A stretch of DNA of 64,000 nucleotides from Rudanella lutea DSM 19387 (GTDB taxonomy: Bacteria; Bacteroidota; Bacteroidia; Cytophagales; Spirosomataceae), in the NCBI RefSeq assembly GCF_000383955.1, contig NZ_KB913013.1:3429694-3493693 (forward strand). Direction: 5' to 3'. Position 1 is the first letter of the stretch. Each line of letters starts with the position of its first letter. This document shows, one piece after another, positions 9,038 through 18,502 of the stretch. The notes beneath the pieces are model-generated. The model was not told the origin of the DNA. It made no database searches and saw only the letters and a program-made list of their open reading frames with translations. A program made the position numbers and the translations under genes.

Positions 9038-9592
9038 TCATCGGGCCAAAATAGGTACCCGGATGGTGTCGGTTTCGATGGTGTTGCTTACGCGCAGGGC
9101 CCGGTCGCGAATCCGAATCTGAAACTTCACGGGTAGTATCTGGGCGTTGCGGGTGTAGAAGAACACCTGCCGCAAATCGAGGGTCCCTTCGATAGCGCCC
9201 CGCTGCCCCTCACGCGTCAGACGCGGAAAAAGCAAAAACCGGTTTTCAGGGAGGTCGAAGGCCTCAAATCGGCCATTTACAAACCGAAAGGTCTTTATTT
9301 CGTAGTTGCCCCAACCGTCTTTGTAGCGTTCGGCTACCACGGCTGAATCAGCTTTGTTGCGGGGGGTATTCTCTCCCAGGTCGCCATCGCCATCCGTAAA
9401 TTTCACCGAGATAATGATCGAGTCGCGCTCACCACCACCCACAACGGGGCGGGCAGGCAACCGGCGAAACGGGCTCAGCCCAAAGTATTCAATTTTGGGC
9501 GTTTCGTCGAAATCAGGTTCGTTCCAGCATGAGGTCAGAATGAGTGAGAGCCCGAAGAGCAGGATAGCGCCGTGAATTAGTTGCCGTTGCAT
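9038..9592 (-). CDS. Predicted lipoprotein of unknown function
   Basis: The 184-residue protein begins with a lipoprotein signal (LSLILTSC, Cys near residue 22), so it should be anchored in a membrane. A motif of the type FTDGDGDLGEN around residue 70 recurs in Bacteroidota lipoproteins and resembles a calcium-binding acidic loop. The rest is beta-rich without recognised domains. It is single, divergent from the LuxE-like gene (41 bp between starts) and convergent with the sensor kinase. Confidence 0.7.
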   Translation of the reverse strand: MQRQLIHGAILLFGLSLILTSCWNEPDFDETPKIEYFGLSPFRRLPARPVVGGGERDSIIISVKFTDGDGDLGENTPRNKADSAVVAERYKDGWGNYEIKTFRFVNGRFEAFDLPENRFLLFPRLTREGQRGAIEGTLDLRQVFFYTRNAQILPVKFQIRIRDRALRVSNTIETDTIRVPILAR

Positions 9593-9633
9593 GGTGTTGT
9601 AAAATCGTAACAGAAGCTAATGTAGTTTTTCGC

Positions 9634-10701
9634 TTGCAAAATTTACTCTACTGTCTTTCGCCGGAGTGGGCTCGCATTCGGGCGAACCTCCGACAGCGTA
9701 TTCTAACCGTCGATGCCGAGTCGTTTGAGTCTCTGGCGCTCGACGTGTTTCGGTATCAGGCAGCCCTCAATCCAACGTACCGGGCGTTTCTGAACGCCCT
9801 CCGGGTCGAGGTCGATGAGGTTCAGCAACTGGCTCAGGTGCCGTTTATGCCCATCGGTTTTTTCAAACACCACGCCATTGTATCGGCGGAGTGGCTTAGT
9901 CCGGCGGTCCTTGAGTCGGCCGTGTGCTTTGCCAGCAGCGGAACCACCGGAGCAACCACAAGCCACCATTACCTCTTCGATGAGCCGTTGTACGATCAGG
10001 TAAGTCGGCAGATCTTCGAAGCTACGTACGGCCCGCTGACCAACGTCCATATTCTGGCGCTGTTACCGTCTTACCTTGAACGAAATAACTCGTCGCTGGT
10101 GTATATGGTTCGACAGTTTATCGAGCAAACCGGGTCGGCTGAATCGGGTTTTTATCTGCATGACACCGACGGGCTAACCCGCCGGATCAGGCATCTGCTC
10201 GATACCTCTTCCCGCACCATTCTTCTGATGGGCGTCACCTTTGCTCTGCTCGACTGGGTGGAGTCGGCAACGAACTTAGCATTTATTGGTGAAAGTAAGC
10301 GTGTATTAATCATGGAAACCGGCGGCATGAAAGGCCGTCGGCGCGAAATGCTCCGGGAAGAGGTACATGAAATCCTGACTGACCGGCTCCAAACGCCCCG
10401 TATTCATTCGGAGTACGGCATGACCGAGCTATTGTCGCAGGGTTATTCTACGGGCGAGGGGGTATTCAGGCCGGGGGCTACCATGCAAATTCGGTTACGT
10501 GATATCAACGACCCGTTTACGATTTTTCCGGCTGATTATACCCGTACGGGCGGTATCAATGTCATTGATCTGGCTAATCTGGACTCCTGTAGTTTTATCG
10601 AAACGCAGGATTTAGGCCAAAACGGCCCAGAGCCGGGTACGTTCCGGGTCATGGGCCGTTTTGATAATTCCGACGTGCGGGGGTGTAATTTGATGGTATA
10701 A
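9634..10701 (+). CDS. LuxE/PaaK-like acyl-protein synthetase
   Basis: Member of the acyl-protein synthetase (LuxE) branch of the adenylate-forming superfamily, which activates a carboxylic acid with ATP and may hold it as a thioester. Seen are VPFMPIGFFKHH, the nucleotide-binding loop FASSGTTGATTSHH, METGGMKGRRRE, HSEYGMTELLSQ, and the late GRFDNSDVRGCNLMV. The start is a TTG, because no ATG lies at a suitable place upstream of the conserved region. LuxC or LuxD partners are absent nearby, so light production is not implied; a role in surface polysaccharide or lipid modification is possible. Confidence 0.75.
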   Translation: MQNLLYCLSPEWARIRANLRQRILTVDAESFESLALDVFRYQAALNPTYRAFLNALRVEVDEVQQLAQVPFMPIGFFKHHAIVSAEWLSPAVLESAVCFASSGTTGATTSHHYLFDEPLYDQVSRQIFEATYGPLTNVHILALLPSYLERNNSSLVYMVRQFIEQTGSAESGFYLHDTDGLTRRIRHLLDTSSRTILLMGVTFALLDWVESATNLAFIGESKRVLIMETGGMKGRRREMLREEVHEILTDRLQTPRIHSEYGMTELLSQGYSTGEGVFRPGATMQIRLRDINDPFTIFPADYTRTGGINVIDLANLDSCSFIETQDLGQNGPEPGTFRVMGRFDNSDVRGCNLMV

Positions 10702-10705
10702 AAGT

Positions 10706-10787
10706 AAGGAGAATGGATAAAGGAGGAAAGGGAGAAGGAAGACCGCGACAGCCCCCTTCTCCCTTTCCTCCTTTATCCATTCCCCTT
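10706..10787. terminator. Purine-first hairpin between convergent genes (2)
   Basis: Arms of 33 bp (10706-10738 and 10755-10787) differ at one position and enclose a 16-base loop. The left arm contains AAAGGAGGAAAGGGAGAAGG. It fills the gap between the LuxE-like gene and the convergent sigma-54 regulator, ending two bases from the regulator stop codon. Likely a bidirectional terminator. Confidence 0.8.
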
Positions 10788-10788
10788 C

Positions 10789-11940
10789 TTATGCGTACAA
10801 CGCTACATCTTCGCCGGTGATGGTGTCTCCGCACATGATCACCAGACGCTCAATCACGTTGCGTAGCTCGCGCACGTTACCCGTCCAGGGGAGAGATTCC
10901 AGCTGCCGGAGGGCGTCGGGGCTAAGTTCTTTAACGGGAGCACCGTATTCGGAGGCAATGTCCTGCAAGAATTTATCGGCCAGCAAACCAATGTCTTCTT
11001 TGCGCTCAGCCAGGGCAGGCACATGAATCACGATAACGCTCAGGCGGTGGAACAAGTCTTCCCGGAAGTTTCCTTCGGCAATTTCCCGACGGAGGTCTTT
11101 GTTCGTAGCGGCAATCACCCGAACGTTGACCCGGATTTCTTTGTCGCCACCCACGCGGGTAATTTTATTTTCCTGCAGAGCCCGCAGTACTTTGGCCTGA
11201 GCTGACAGACTCATGTCGCCAATTTCGTCGAGGAATAGCGTACCGCCGTCGGCCTGCTCAAATTTACCAACGCGCTTGGCCATAGCGCCGGTGAAGGCTC
11301 CTTTTTCATGGCCAAACAATTCGCTTTCAATGAGTTCGCTTGGAATAGCGGCACAGTTTACCTCCACGAGCGGCATATTGGCGCGGTTGCCTTTCTCATG
11401 AATTTGCTTGGCCACCATCTCTTTACCGGAGCCGTTGGGCCCCGTTACAAGCACACGCGCTTCGGTAGCGGCCACGCGGTTGATGGTCTCTTTAACCTTC
11501 CGGATCGGGGGCGAGTCACCAACAATCTCGTTTAGTTTGTAGATACGTTTGCGGAGGGTTTTGGTTTCCTGCGCCATCTTCGACCGTTCGAGGGCGTTGC
11601 GCACCGTAACGAGCAGCCGGTTCAGATCGGGTGGTTTGGTAATGAAATCGAAGGCGCCCCGTTTGGTGGCTTCTACGGCATTTTCGACGTTGCCAAAGGC
11701 CGATACCATGACAAATTGCGTTCCTTTGCCGGCTTCACCTACTTTCAGGAGCAGCTCCAGACCGTCAATCTTGGGCATCTTAATATCGCAGAGCGCTACG
11801 TCATAATTCGACCTCAGAATCATGTCCAGGCCTTCTTCGCCGTCTTTGGCTTCTTCTACATCGTACCCTTCGTATTCAAGAATATCGCGCAAGGCTGCAC
11901 GGATGCTCTTCTCGTCATCAATGATGATGATTTTAGCCAT
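10789..11940 (-). CDS. Sigma-54-dependent response regulator lacking a DNA-binding domain
   Basis: NtrC-type regulator of 383 residues. The receiver domain (1-120) has IIDDEKS, the phosphorylation site in [10 protein letters not shown] and FITKPP. The AAA+ domain has Walker A GPNGSGKE, the sigma-54 contact loop [15 protein letters not shown], and the arginine-finger region LFHRLSVI. It ends just after [19 protein letters not shown], so the Fis-type helix-turn-helix that normally follows is missing. Similar HTH-less activators exist (for example FlgR), so this may be functional. Its stop codon abuts the hairpin at 10706-10787. Confidence 0.9.
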   Translation of the reverse strand: MAKIIIIDDEKSIRAALRDILEYEGYDVEEAKDGEEGLDMILRSNYDVALCDIKMPKIDGLELLLKVGEAGKGTQFVMVSAFGNVENAVEATKRGAFDFITKPPDLNRLLVTVRNALERSKMAQETKTLRKRIYKLNEIVGDSPPIRKVKETINRVAATEARVLVTGPNGSGKEMVAKQIHEKGNRANMPLVEVNCAAIPSELIESELFGHEKGAFTGAMAKRVGKFEQADGGTLFLDEIGDMSLSAQAKVLRALQENKITRVGGDKEIRVNVRVIAATNKDLRREIAEGNFREDLFHRLSVIVIHVPALAERKEDIGLLADKFLQDIASEYGAPVKELSPDALRQLESLPWTGNVRELRNVIERLVIMCGDTITGEDVALYA

Positions 11941-12540
11941 AGTAGCGGAATAACTTAGTCAACTGCGGCTGGGATGTCAGCGCGTAAATCGGACGAATGT
12001 AAGAGAAAAGGCCCTCAGTTTGCAAGTAGAGCTTCTTTTTTTTGAGACAAAAAGTAAGAATGTCATTACAGTTATAAATACCCGGTTGAGTGTTTGCGGT
12101 TGACAAGTAGAAAAGCGATAAAATGGGGATATGGCCTTAATGAGGGCAAAATTAACCCGTGCGTAAGCCCTGAGGCTTTGGTATCCTGTCGCCGATTTCC
12201 GTATTAGATACGGAAATGGCATGTTCAGGGGTGTGCCGGAGACCAGCCTGTTCGGGCATTGTAGGGGGATTTAGGAAGTTTGCCGATGGCTGTAATCCGG
12301 CCGTTTTGCGGTCGTATGGTTGGATCTGTATTCTACGAAAACTTATACTGAGCTTAAACACGAGCTTCCGGCTTTGAGACTGAATGTGGCACGGTGATGA
12401 AGCCAACCACCGATGACCAACAACCAGGCATGCTCCAGACAGAATTATACGGTGCGTTAAACTTTTTGGAGGGTAAGTCTGTCTAACTGAAAACAGATTG
12501 CCAATTTTGCGGGCAATTTTATTAATCCGAAACGATAAGA
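11941..12540. other. 600-bp non-coding region with a small hairpin
   Basis: No credible gene was found between the divergent sigma-54 regulator and the LolA-like gene. A perfect 10-bp inverted repeat with a three-base loop (ATTTCCGTAT TAG ATACGGAAAT) lies at 12195-12217; it has no T run, so it looks more like an operator or RNA structure than a terminator. A run of eight T lies near 12033. Open frames here lack recognisable protein character. Confidence 0.4.
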
Positions 12541-13170
12541 ATGAGAAAAGCACTCATGGCGTTGGTGGCTGTTATGCTGACGTTGCCAGCCTTAGCCCAG
12601 AAAGATAAGCGTGCCGGAGACATCCTGGATGCGATGAGTAAAAAATACAAAACGTACAAAACGTATCAGGCCACTTTTTCCTTCACCAGCGACGGAGCAG
12701 CTCCCCTCAAAGGCGACCTGACGGTGAAAGACCAGAAATTTCGTCTCAAGCTTGGCGGGCAAGAGGTGTTCAACGATGGCAAAACCATGTCGACGTACAT
12801 CAAAGAGTCAAACGAGGTGAACGTGCAGGACTACGATGGTAGTGCCAATAACGATTTCAACCCGAGCCGGATTTATTCGATTTATAAGAAAGGCTTCAAC
12901 TACCGTTTTGTGGGTGACCAGAAACTGGCCGGAAAACCGGTTGAAGTTGTTGAATTGACGCCCGAGAAGAAAAATACGCAGGTTTCGAAGGTACAAATCA
13001 GCGTTGATAAGGCCGATAAGTCGATTCGGAGCTGGCAAATTACCGATAAGGCTGGCAAGCGAACTACCTATTCAATCAGTAAGTTCACGCCCAATGTGGG
13101 CATTACTGATGCCTATTTTGTATTTGATAAGGCTAAGTACCCCGGCGTTGAAGTAGTTGACTTACGCTAG
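12541..13170 (+). CDS. LolA-like outer-membrane lipoprotein carrier protein
   Basis: Periplasmic protein of 209 residues with a signal peptide ending at LPALAQ. The mature part matches the LolA fold as seen in Bacteroidota: AGDILDAMSKKYKTYKTYQA at the start, QKFRLKLGGQEVFNDGKTMSTY, YKKGFNYRFVG and an internal strand pattern. LolA carries lipoproteins from the inner to the outer membrane; this divergent branch is assigned by motif pattern, not tested specificity. Followed by a strong terminator, so it is transcribed alone. Confidence 0.8.
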   Translation: MRKALMALVAVMLTLPALAQKDKRAGDILDAMSKKYKTYKTYQATFSFTSDGAAPLKGDLTVKDQKFRLKLGGQEVFNDGKTMSTYIKESNEVNVQDYDGSANNDFNPSRIYSIYKKGFNYRFVGDQKLAGKPVEVVELTPEKKNTQVSKVQISVDKADKSIRSWQITDKAGKRTTYSISKFTPNVGITDAYFVFDKAKYPGVEVVDLR

Positions 13171-13200
13171 TACAGGATACCGCTTACCAAATTGTACAAA

Positions 13201-13230
13201 AGAGAACCTGTCTGTAGGTTCTCTTTTTTT
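13201..13230 (+). terminator. Terminator after the LolA-like gene
   Basis: AGAGAACCT and AGGTTCTCT form a 9-bp stem with a six-base loop, followed by a run of T. It starts 30 bp after the stop codon. Confidence 0.9.
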
Positions 13231-13385
13231 ATGCTCATTTATAAGTAGTTGACAGGAAAAAATACCAAAAATTATATTCGAAGATGACCCTCAAAAAGGT
13301 GTTTGTAGGGATAATATACTAAAAGAGAAAATAATATTTGTACATTACGCCCAATTCTTTACCTAAAATATTGTGAATTACAATT

Positions 13386-16300
13386 ATGAGGAAACATCTA
13401 TTGAGTCTAATTCTGCTGTCGGGAATAACGATGGCTACGGCCTGGGCGCAGTCTCGGACCTTATCGGGCGTAGTCCGAGACGCCAATGGTCAGCCAATAC
13501 CGGGGGCTAACATCGTGATCCGGGGTACAAATCGCGGAGCTACCACCGATGCGCAGGGGCGCTACACCTTATCCGACGTACCCGCTACGGGTCGGGTTCA
13601 GATTTCAAGCATCGGCTTTTTATCGAAAGAGCAGGACTTGGGCAACGGGCAAACGTCTCTGGATGTAAGTTTGGTTGAGGATGTCGCCAATCTGGAAGAG
13701 GTGGTGGTGTCGGGTCTGGCTACCAACGTAAAACGCTCGAATCTGGCCAATGCCGTAACCCTGCTCGATAGCAAGGCCCTGACCGGAACCACAACGCCAA
13801 CAACCACCGACGGTGCCTTTCAGGGTAAAATTGCAGGGGCCAACATCGTTGCCAACTCGTCGGTGCCGGGAGGTGGTTTCAACCTACAATTCCGGGGCGT
13901 GTCTACACTGGGTGCCTCGGCTTCGCAGCCCCTGTTTATTGTCGATGGGGTGTATATCGACAACGGGCAATATTCCAACGGACGTTCGGCGGCCAATAAA
14001 GCGGCCGCCGGTTCGGCCGCGAGTACGCAGGATAACAACGCCAACCGCCTGGCCGACCTGAACCCCGACGATATCGAGACGGTGGAGGTACTGAAAGGCT
14101 CGTCGGCGGCAGCTATCTACGGTACCCGCGCCAATGCCGGGGTAGTGATTATCACCACCAAGCGGGGCAAAGGCGGCAAAACGACGGTTTCGTTCGGGCA
14201 GGACGTGGGCATCAGTAAAGCCATGAGTTTTTACGGTGGTGCCGACTGGACGGAAGACAAACTGACCAACTATTTCGATAAATCGGAGATTCCGCTCCTG
14301 CGCGCGGCCAAGGCCAATGGTACCTATACCGATTGGGAGCGGGTTGTGTTTGGCGGTACCGGGCAAATCACCAATACGCGGCTGGGCATCACGGGCGGTA
14401 ACGAGCGCACGAAGTTCTATGTGAACGGAAGTATGCAGAATGAAAAAGGAATCATTAAAAATACCGGTTTCAAGCGCTACTCAATCCGGGCTAATATTGA
14501 CCATAAACTGTCGAGTTGGCTCGATTTTGGGGTAAACTCCAACTACATCGTGAGCGACAACGATCGGGGCTGGACCGGTAACGACAACTCCTATATCAAC
14601 TACGGGTACTCGCTGCCTTATACCAAACCCTACATTAACCTCTACCCCGATGCCAACGGCCGCTATCCCGACAACGGGTCGGGCGTGGGTGAGAACCCAC
14701 TGGCTGTGCGCGACCGGGCCATCAACAACCAGAAAAACAACCGGGTGCTTCAGGGCTTCACGGTAAACGCCCGGGCGATCAACAACGAGCGGTCATCACT
14801 GACGTTCCGGATCAATGGTGGTCTGGATTATCAAAACGGGTACGCCCTGATCTGGCTGCCGTCGGATCTGCAATCGCAGCGGGCCGAGGCTAACCCCGGT
14901 TTCGCGCAGGATACCCGTACCGAAGTGTTCAACTCCAATGTGCAGCTGTCGGCCATTTACACGCAATCGCTGATGGACGGCCGCCTGAACCTGACAAGCT
15001 CGGCGGGCGCTGTTCGGCTAACGAAATACCTGCGGTCCAACTTCGTACGCGGTACGGGTCTGCCGGCAGGCGTATCGAACCCGTCGCGGGGTAAAGTGAT
15101 CGACGGATTTGTTGATTATCAACGTAATACCGACGTTGGTTTGTTTGCCCAGCAAGATGCCAACTTCGAAGATAAAGTGATTGGTTCGGTAGGTATTCGT
15201 TTCGATAAATCGACGCTCAATGCCGACTTCGACAAGTTTTATGCCTTTCCACGGGCTTCGCTCGCCGTCAATGCCGCTCGCTTTGGCGACTGGGCTGGTA
15301 GCGCCGTGAGCCAGATGAAGTTCCGGGTGGCCTACGGGGCTACGGCCGGTTTGCCTACGTTTGGTACCACCTATTCGCAGCTTACCGTAAGCGGTGTGGG
15401 CGGTCTGGGGGGCCTAGTGCCCTCGACAATCCTGGGGAACTCGAGCATCAAGCCGGAGCGGGCTACTGAGCTGGAGTACGGTCTGGATTTCGGTCTGTTC
15501 AACGGCCGCGTAACGGGTGAGCTGACCCTGTATAACAAGAAGGTATTTGACCTGATTCAGCCCCTGACCACTGCCCCAACTACCGGGGTAACCTCGACAC
15601 AAATCAACGCAGCCGATCTGACCAACCGAGGGCTTGAACTGACACTTGGTGCCGATGTGGTGCGTAGCTCAAATTTCAGCTGGTTTGTACAGCCTATTTT
15701 CTGGTACAACCGCTCAAAAATTACCCGACTGGCTATTCCCGAGCGTTTGACGGGTGGCTTTGGCGCTACGTTTGGCCAATGGCGGGTAAAAGAGGGCTTC
15801 TCGCCCACGCAGATTGTGGGTCAGCCCCGCACCGACCCGAACGACCCACGCTCATGGACGGTGTATGGCGATCAGCAGCCGAAGTACGAACTGTCATTGA
15901 TGAACCGGATCACGTTCCTCAAACACTTCGAATTCTCGGCCCTGCTCAACTATCGGCACCGGTTTACGGTGGTGTCGCTGTCGCGCGTGCTCTGGGATGA
16001 AGGCGGCAATACGTACGACTGGAACGAAACCGACGACATTGGTAATGACGGCAAAACGCCCAACGGCATGTATCGTCAGAACGTGAATGGCCTCGGCGAC
16101 AATGGCGACCCGAAGCCCGGCTATAACCCCGACGTGTACAGCTTCCTGAAACTGCGTGAGGTTGCTCTGTACTATCGTGTGCCCTCGGCAACGCTCAAGA
16201 GTGTGTTTGGCAATGCGGTAAGTAATGTTCGGTTTGGGGTTTCCGGGAATCATTTACTCCGCTGGACCAACTACACGGCTGGCTACGACCCTGAAAACTC

Positions 16301-16394
16301 AAACTTTGGTTCGCTCGCGCTGGGTGGCGGGGTCGACCTGGGTTCGTCGCCCGCGGTGCGCCGGATGATGTTCCACATTGCTGTTGATTTTTAA
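13386..16394 (+). CDS. SusC/RagA-family TonB-dependent outer-membrane transporter
   Basis: Outer-membrane importer of 1002 residues that works with the SusD-like lipoprotein encoded next. A signal peptide (to about residue 21) is followed by a carboxypeptidase-regulatory-like domain (SGVVRDANGQPIPGANIVI, residues 27-100), a plug domain with the SusC signature EVLKGSSAAAIYGTRANAGV near residue 240, and a long beta-barrel ending in RMMFHIAVDF with terminal Phe. No sigma/anti-sigma pair, glycoside hydrolase or protease is adjacent, so the substrate cannot be inferred. Confidence 0.95.
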   Translation: MRKHLLSLILLSGITMATAWAQSRTLSGVVRDANGQPIPGANIVIRGTNRGATTDAQGRYTLSDVPATGRVQISSIGFLSKEQDLGNGQTSLDVSLVEDVANLEEVVVSGLATNVKRSNLANAVTLLDSKALTGTTTPTTTDGAFQGKIAGANIVANSSVPGGGFNLQFRGVSTLGASASQPLFIVDGVYIDNGQYSNGRSAANKAAAGSAASTQDNNANRLADLNPDDIETVEVLKGSSAAAIYGTRANAGVVIITTKRGKGGKTTVSFGQDVGISKAMSFYGGADWTEDKLTNYFDKSEIPLLRAAKANGTYTDWERVVFGGTGQITNTRLGITGGNERTKFYVNGSMQNEKGIIKNTGFKRYSIRANIDHKLSSWLDFGVNSNYIVSDNDRGWTGNDNSYINYGYSLPYTKPYINLYPDANGRYPDNGSGVGENPLAVRDRAINNQKNNRVLQGFTVNARAINNERSSLTFRINGGLDYQNGYALIWLPSDLQSQRAEANPGFAQDTRTEVFNSNVQLSAIYTQSLMDGRLNLTSSAGAVRLTKYLRSNFVRGTGLPAGVSNPSRGKVIDGFVDYQRNTDVGLFAQQDANFEDKVIGSVGIRFDKSTLNADFDKFYAFPRASLAVNAARFGDWAGSAVSQMKFRVAYGATAGLPTFGTTYSQLTVSGVGGLGGLVPSTILGNSSIKPERATELEYGLDFGLFNGRVTGELTLYNKKVFDLIQPLTTAPTTGVTSTQINAADLTNRGLELTLGADVVRSSNFSWFVQPIFWYNRSKITRLAIPERLTGGFGATFGQWRVKEGFSPTQIVGQPRTDPNDPRSWTVYGDQQPKYELSLMNRITFLKHFEFSALLNYRHRFTVVSLSRVLWDEGGNTYDWNETDDIGNDGKTPNGMYRQNVNGLGDNGDPKPGYNPDVYSFLKLREVALYYRVPSATLKSVFGNAVSNVRFGVSGNHLLRWTNYTAGYDPENSNFGSLALGGGVDLGSSPAVRRMMFHIAVDF

Positions 16395-16431
16395 GGCCTT
16401 TGTCAAACCGAGACATTCAAAGAGATTCATT

Positions 16432-17760
16432 ATGAAAAAACATACACAAATTCTGCTTACCACGCTGCTGGTAGGTGGTTTTACGGCCTGTAACCCGTTG
16501 CAGACCGAAGAGGTGATTGACCCGAATTACCCTAGTGTAGGGGCTGTTACCAACAACGCTACCAAAGCCCAGCTTGATGGGCTCTCGATCGGGCAAGTTT
16601 CAATTGCCCGCGATGGTATCCAGACCTACCTCTGGGTACTGGGTACGCTGGGCAAAGAGCTGTTTAACTTCAACGGTACCGAGTCGCGCTGGATGACGGA
16701 ACTGAACGGGTTGCGGCCTATCGATAACTCGGCTTTTTACAATGGGGCAACTACGGCGTTTGGCCTGCCCGTACGTCAGGCAAACATTACGCTGGCGGCT
16801 GTTAATAACACTAACTCGGTAACCGACCGTGAGAAAAACGGCTACCGGGGGCTTGCCAACACGTTTAAGGGATTGGCCTACCTGTACATGCTCAATGCGC
16901 AGGGCTCCAACGGCGTTCGCCTGAATGTGGAAGACCCCTTTAAGCCGAGCAAGCCTGCCAGCTATGCCGAGTCGCTGACGGGTATTGCGAAAATTCTGGA
17001 CGAGGGTGCTGCCCAGCTCGATCAGGCGGGGGCTACGTTCCCGTACACGTTGCCCTCCGGGTACGCGGGTTTCGATACTCCGGCGGCTTTTAAGCGGTTC
17101 AACCGGGCCATTGCGTTGCGGGTTGCCATTTACCAGGCCGATTGGGCAAAGGCAGCTACCTTGCTCCCCCAAACGTTTTACAATGCTACCGGCGACCTGA
17201 ACGCCGGGCCGCGGCATACGTTCAATGCCACGCCCCCCGACCGGGCCAATCCGTTGCTGAACACGGCATCGAGCCAGATTGTGGGCGTTCAGCAGGTGTT
17301 TGATGCGGCCGAGGCCAATGACAAGCGGCTAAGCAAGGTACGTAAGTTAGCCACTCCGCTCACGTATACCTCTGGGGTTACGTATGGCACGCCCTACCTG
17401 ACAAACATGTATGCCAGTGCCAACGATGCTGTGCCTATTATTCGGAACGAGGAGCTGATCCTGATTGCAGCCGAAATTGCGGCTCAGCAAGGTAACGCGG
17501 CCGAAGCTACCCGCCACCTGAACATTGTACGGACGGCAGCGGGCCTGCCTGCCTACGCCGGTGCCACCACGCGCGACGCCCTTATCAACGCTGTTCTGAA
17601 AGAGCGTCAGTATTCGCTGTTTTACGAAGGACATCGGTGGGTCGATATGCGCCGGTACAACAAGCTGGGTGAGATTGTGTTGCCCGTGGCCGGTATGAAA
17701 GTGCTGGAGCGTCTGGAGCGCCCCGTTGCCGAAGTGAACTGGGATGTATTTAATCCGTAG
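16432..17760 (+). CDS. SusD/RagB-family outer-membrane lipoprotein
   Basis: Substrate-binding lid lipoprotein paired with the preceding SusC. The start MKKHTQILL gives a lipoprotein signal with Cys in VGGFTACNP; a longer frame would begin inside the susC gene. Tetratricopeptide-like helices follow, and the C-terminal part has the SusD hallmarks RNEELILIAAEIAAQQGN, HLNIVRTAAGLP and LKERQYSLFYEGHRWVDMRR. At 442 residues it is at the short end of the family. The gap to susC is 37 bp, and a terminator follows. Confidence 0.93.
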   Translation: MKKHTQILLTTLLVGGFTACNPLQTEEVIDPNYPSVGAVTNNATKAQLDGLSIGQVSIARDGIQTYLWVLGTLGKELFNFNGTESRWMTELNGLRPIDNSAFYNGATTAFGLPVRQANITLAAVNNTNSVTDREKNGYRGLANTFKGLAYLYMLNAQGSNGVRLNVEDPFKPSKPASYAESLTGIAKILDEGAAQLDQAGATFPYTLPSGYAGFDTPAAFKRFNRAIALRVAIYQADWAKAATLLPQTFYNATGDLNAGPRHTFNATPPDRANPLLNTASSQIVGVQQVFDAAEANDKRLSKVRKLATPLTYTSGVTYGTPYLTNMYASANDAVPIIRNEELILIAAEIAAQQGNAAEATRHLNIVRTAAGLPAYAGATTRDALINAVLKERQYSLFYEGHRWVDMRRYNKLGEIVLPVAGMKVLERLERPVAEVNWDVFNP

Positions 17761-17776
17761 CAATACCCAATCAACA

Positions 17777-17812
17777 AAAATGCCCCGTCGATTTCCCGGC
17801 GGGGCATTTTTA
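17777..17812 (+). terminator. Terminator after the SusCD pair
   Basis: AATGCCCCG and CGGGGCATT form the stem, followed by a T-rich tract, 17 bp after the susD stop codon. Confidence 0.9.
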
Positions 17813-17838
17813 TTATGTGATTTCAGACGAGAGTTAAG

Positions 17839-18261
17839 TCAGACTGAGAGAAGCTGGGCTAACTGCTGGATGGTTAACACGTTTATCTGTGGAAATTCAC
17901 GCTGCTTAAGAACATCATAGTGCTTGTCATTCGAGACTAAATAGTGTGCATTTGCCGCAAAAGCACAGTCTACAAATTTGTTATCGTCAGGGTCTTCTGG
18001 AATTAAATTCATTCGAAACGAAGGCTCGATTCTCTGAACATTAGGTAGCTCCAAAAGCGTACGACAAACATCACTGGCAACGTCAGGATGCCATTTTTTG
18101 CCGATTATTTCAGCGTATTCATCCAGAATTTCAGTGGTTACGGCCAAATCAAAATGGCCGCTTAGAATACCTCTGTAAAGCCAGTGAAATACTGAACGGT
18201 CAGATATGGAAACAAGCAATACATTGGTGTCCACAACCAATGTTAGTCTTTCTCCAGCCAT
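17839..18261 (-). CDS. PIN-domain putative toxin
   Basis: PIN-fold ribonuclease of the COG1569 type (putative toxin-antitoxin component). Acidic metal-site residues are visible in VVDTNVLL (residues 8-15), TTEILDEYAEI near 45 and DPDDNKFVDCAFA near 97. At 140 residues the length is normal. The upstream gene overlaps its start by 19 bp and probably encodes the antitoxin. The pair lies between the SusCD locus and purQ. Toxicity is inferred from family and layout only. Confidence 0.8.
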   Translation of the reverse strand: MAGERLTLVVDTNVLLVSISDRSVFHWLYRGILSGHFDLAVTTEILDEYAEIIGKKWHPDVASDVCRTLLELPNVQRIEPSFRMNLIPEDPDDNKFVDCAFAANAHYLVSNDKHYDVLKQREFPQINVLTIQQLAQLLSV

Positions 18262-18449
18262 TGAAGCATGTCATCGTTTGTCAGGCCGCGTTCGTCCCAA
18301 ATCTGATTGGCGCGTTTGATGGAACGCTCCGCATAGAAGTTTGCCAGTAATTGCTTCAGATCCAACAAGTCTGATTCGGACAGATCGGTCGCGTACAGCC
18401 GCAGTAGCTCAGTCTGAACATTCGATAGCGGTAGGGTAAGCTGATTCAT
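18243..18449 (-). CDS. Probable antitoxin of the PIN toxin
   Basis: Small protein of 68 residues from the start MNQLTLPLSNVQ; an earlier start would add 13 residues. It is hydrophilic and helical, with leucine-rich segments (LLRLYATDLSESDLLDLKQL) and ends NDDMLQWLEKD. No ribbon-helix-helix or AbrB motif is obvious. The call rests on size, on the 19-bp overlap with the downstream PIN gene and on the antitoxin-first order. Confidence 0.6.
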   Translation of the reverse strand: MNQLTLPLSNVQTELLRLYATDLSESDLLDLKQLLANFYAERSIKRANQIWDERGLTNDDMLQWLEKD

Positions 18450-18502
18450 TGGTAATGGATAGTCGTTAACTACATGAACCACATACAACGCTTAATAGCT
18501 CC

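Noticed and set aside
9634-10701. Bioluminescence function from LuxE similarity
   Set aside because: No luxA, luxB, luxC or luxD is present, and the family includes many other acyl-activating enzymes.
12152-12553. 133-codon minus-strand frame in the non-coding region upstream of the LolA-like gene
   Set aside because: It overlaps the likely promoter of the LolA-like gene, and the translation has no family resemblance.
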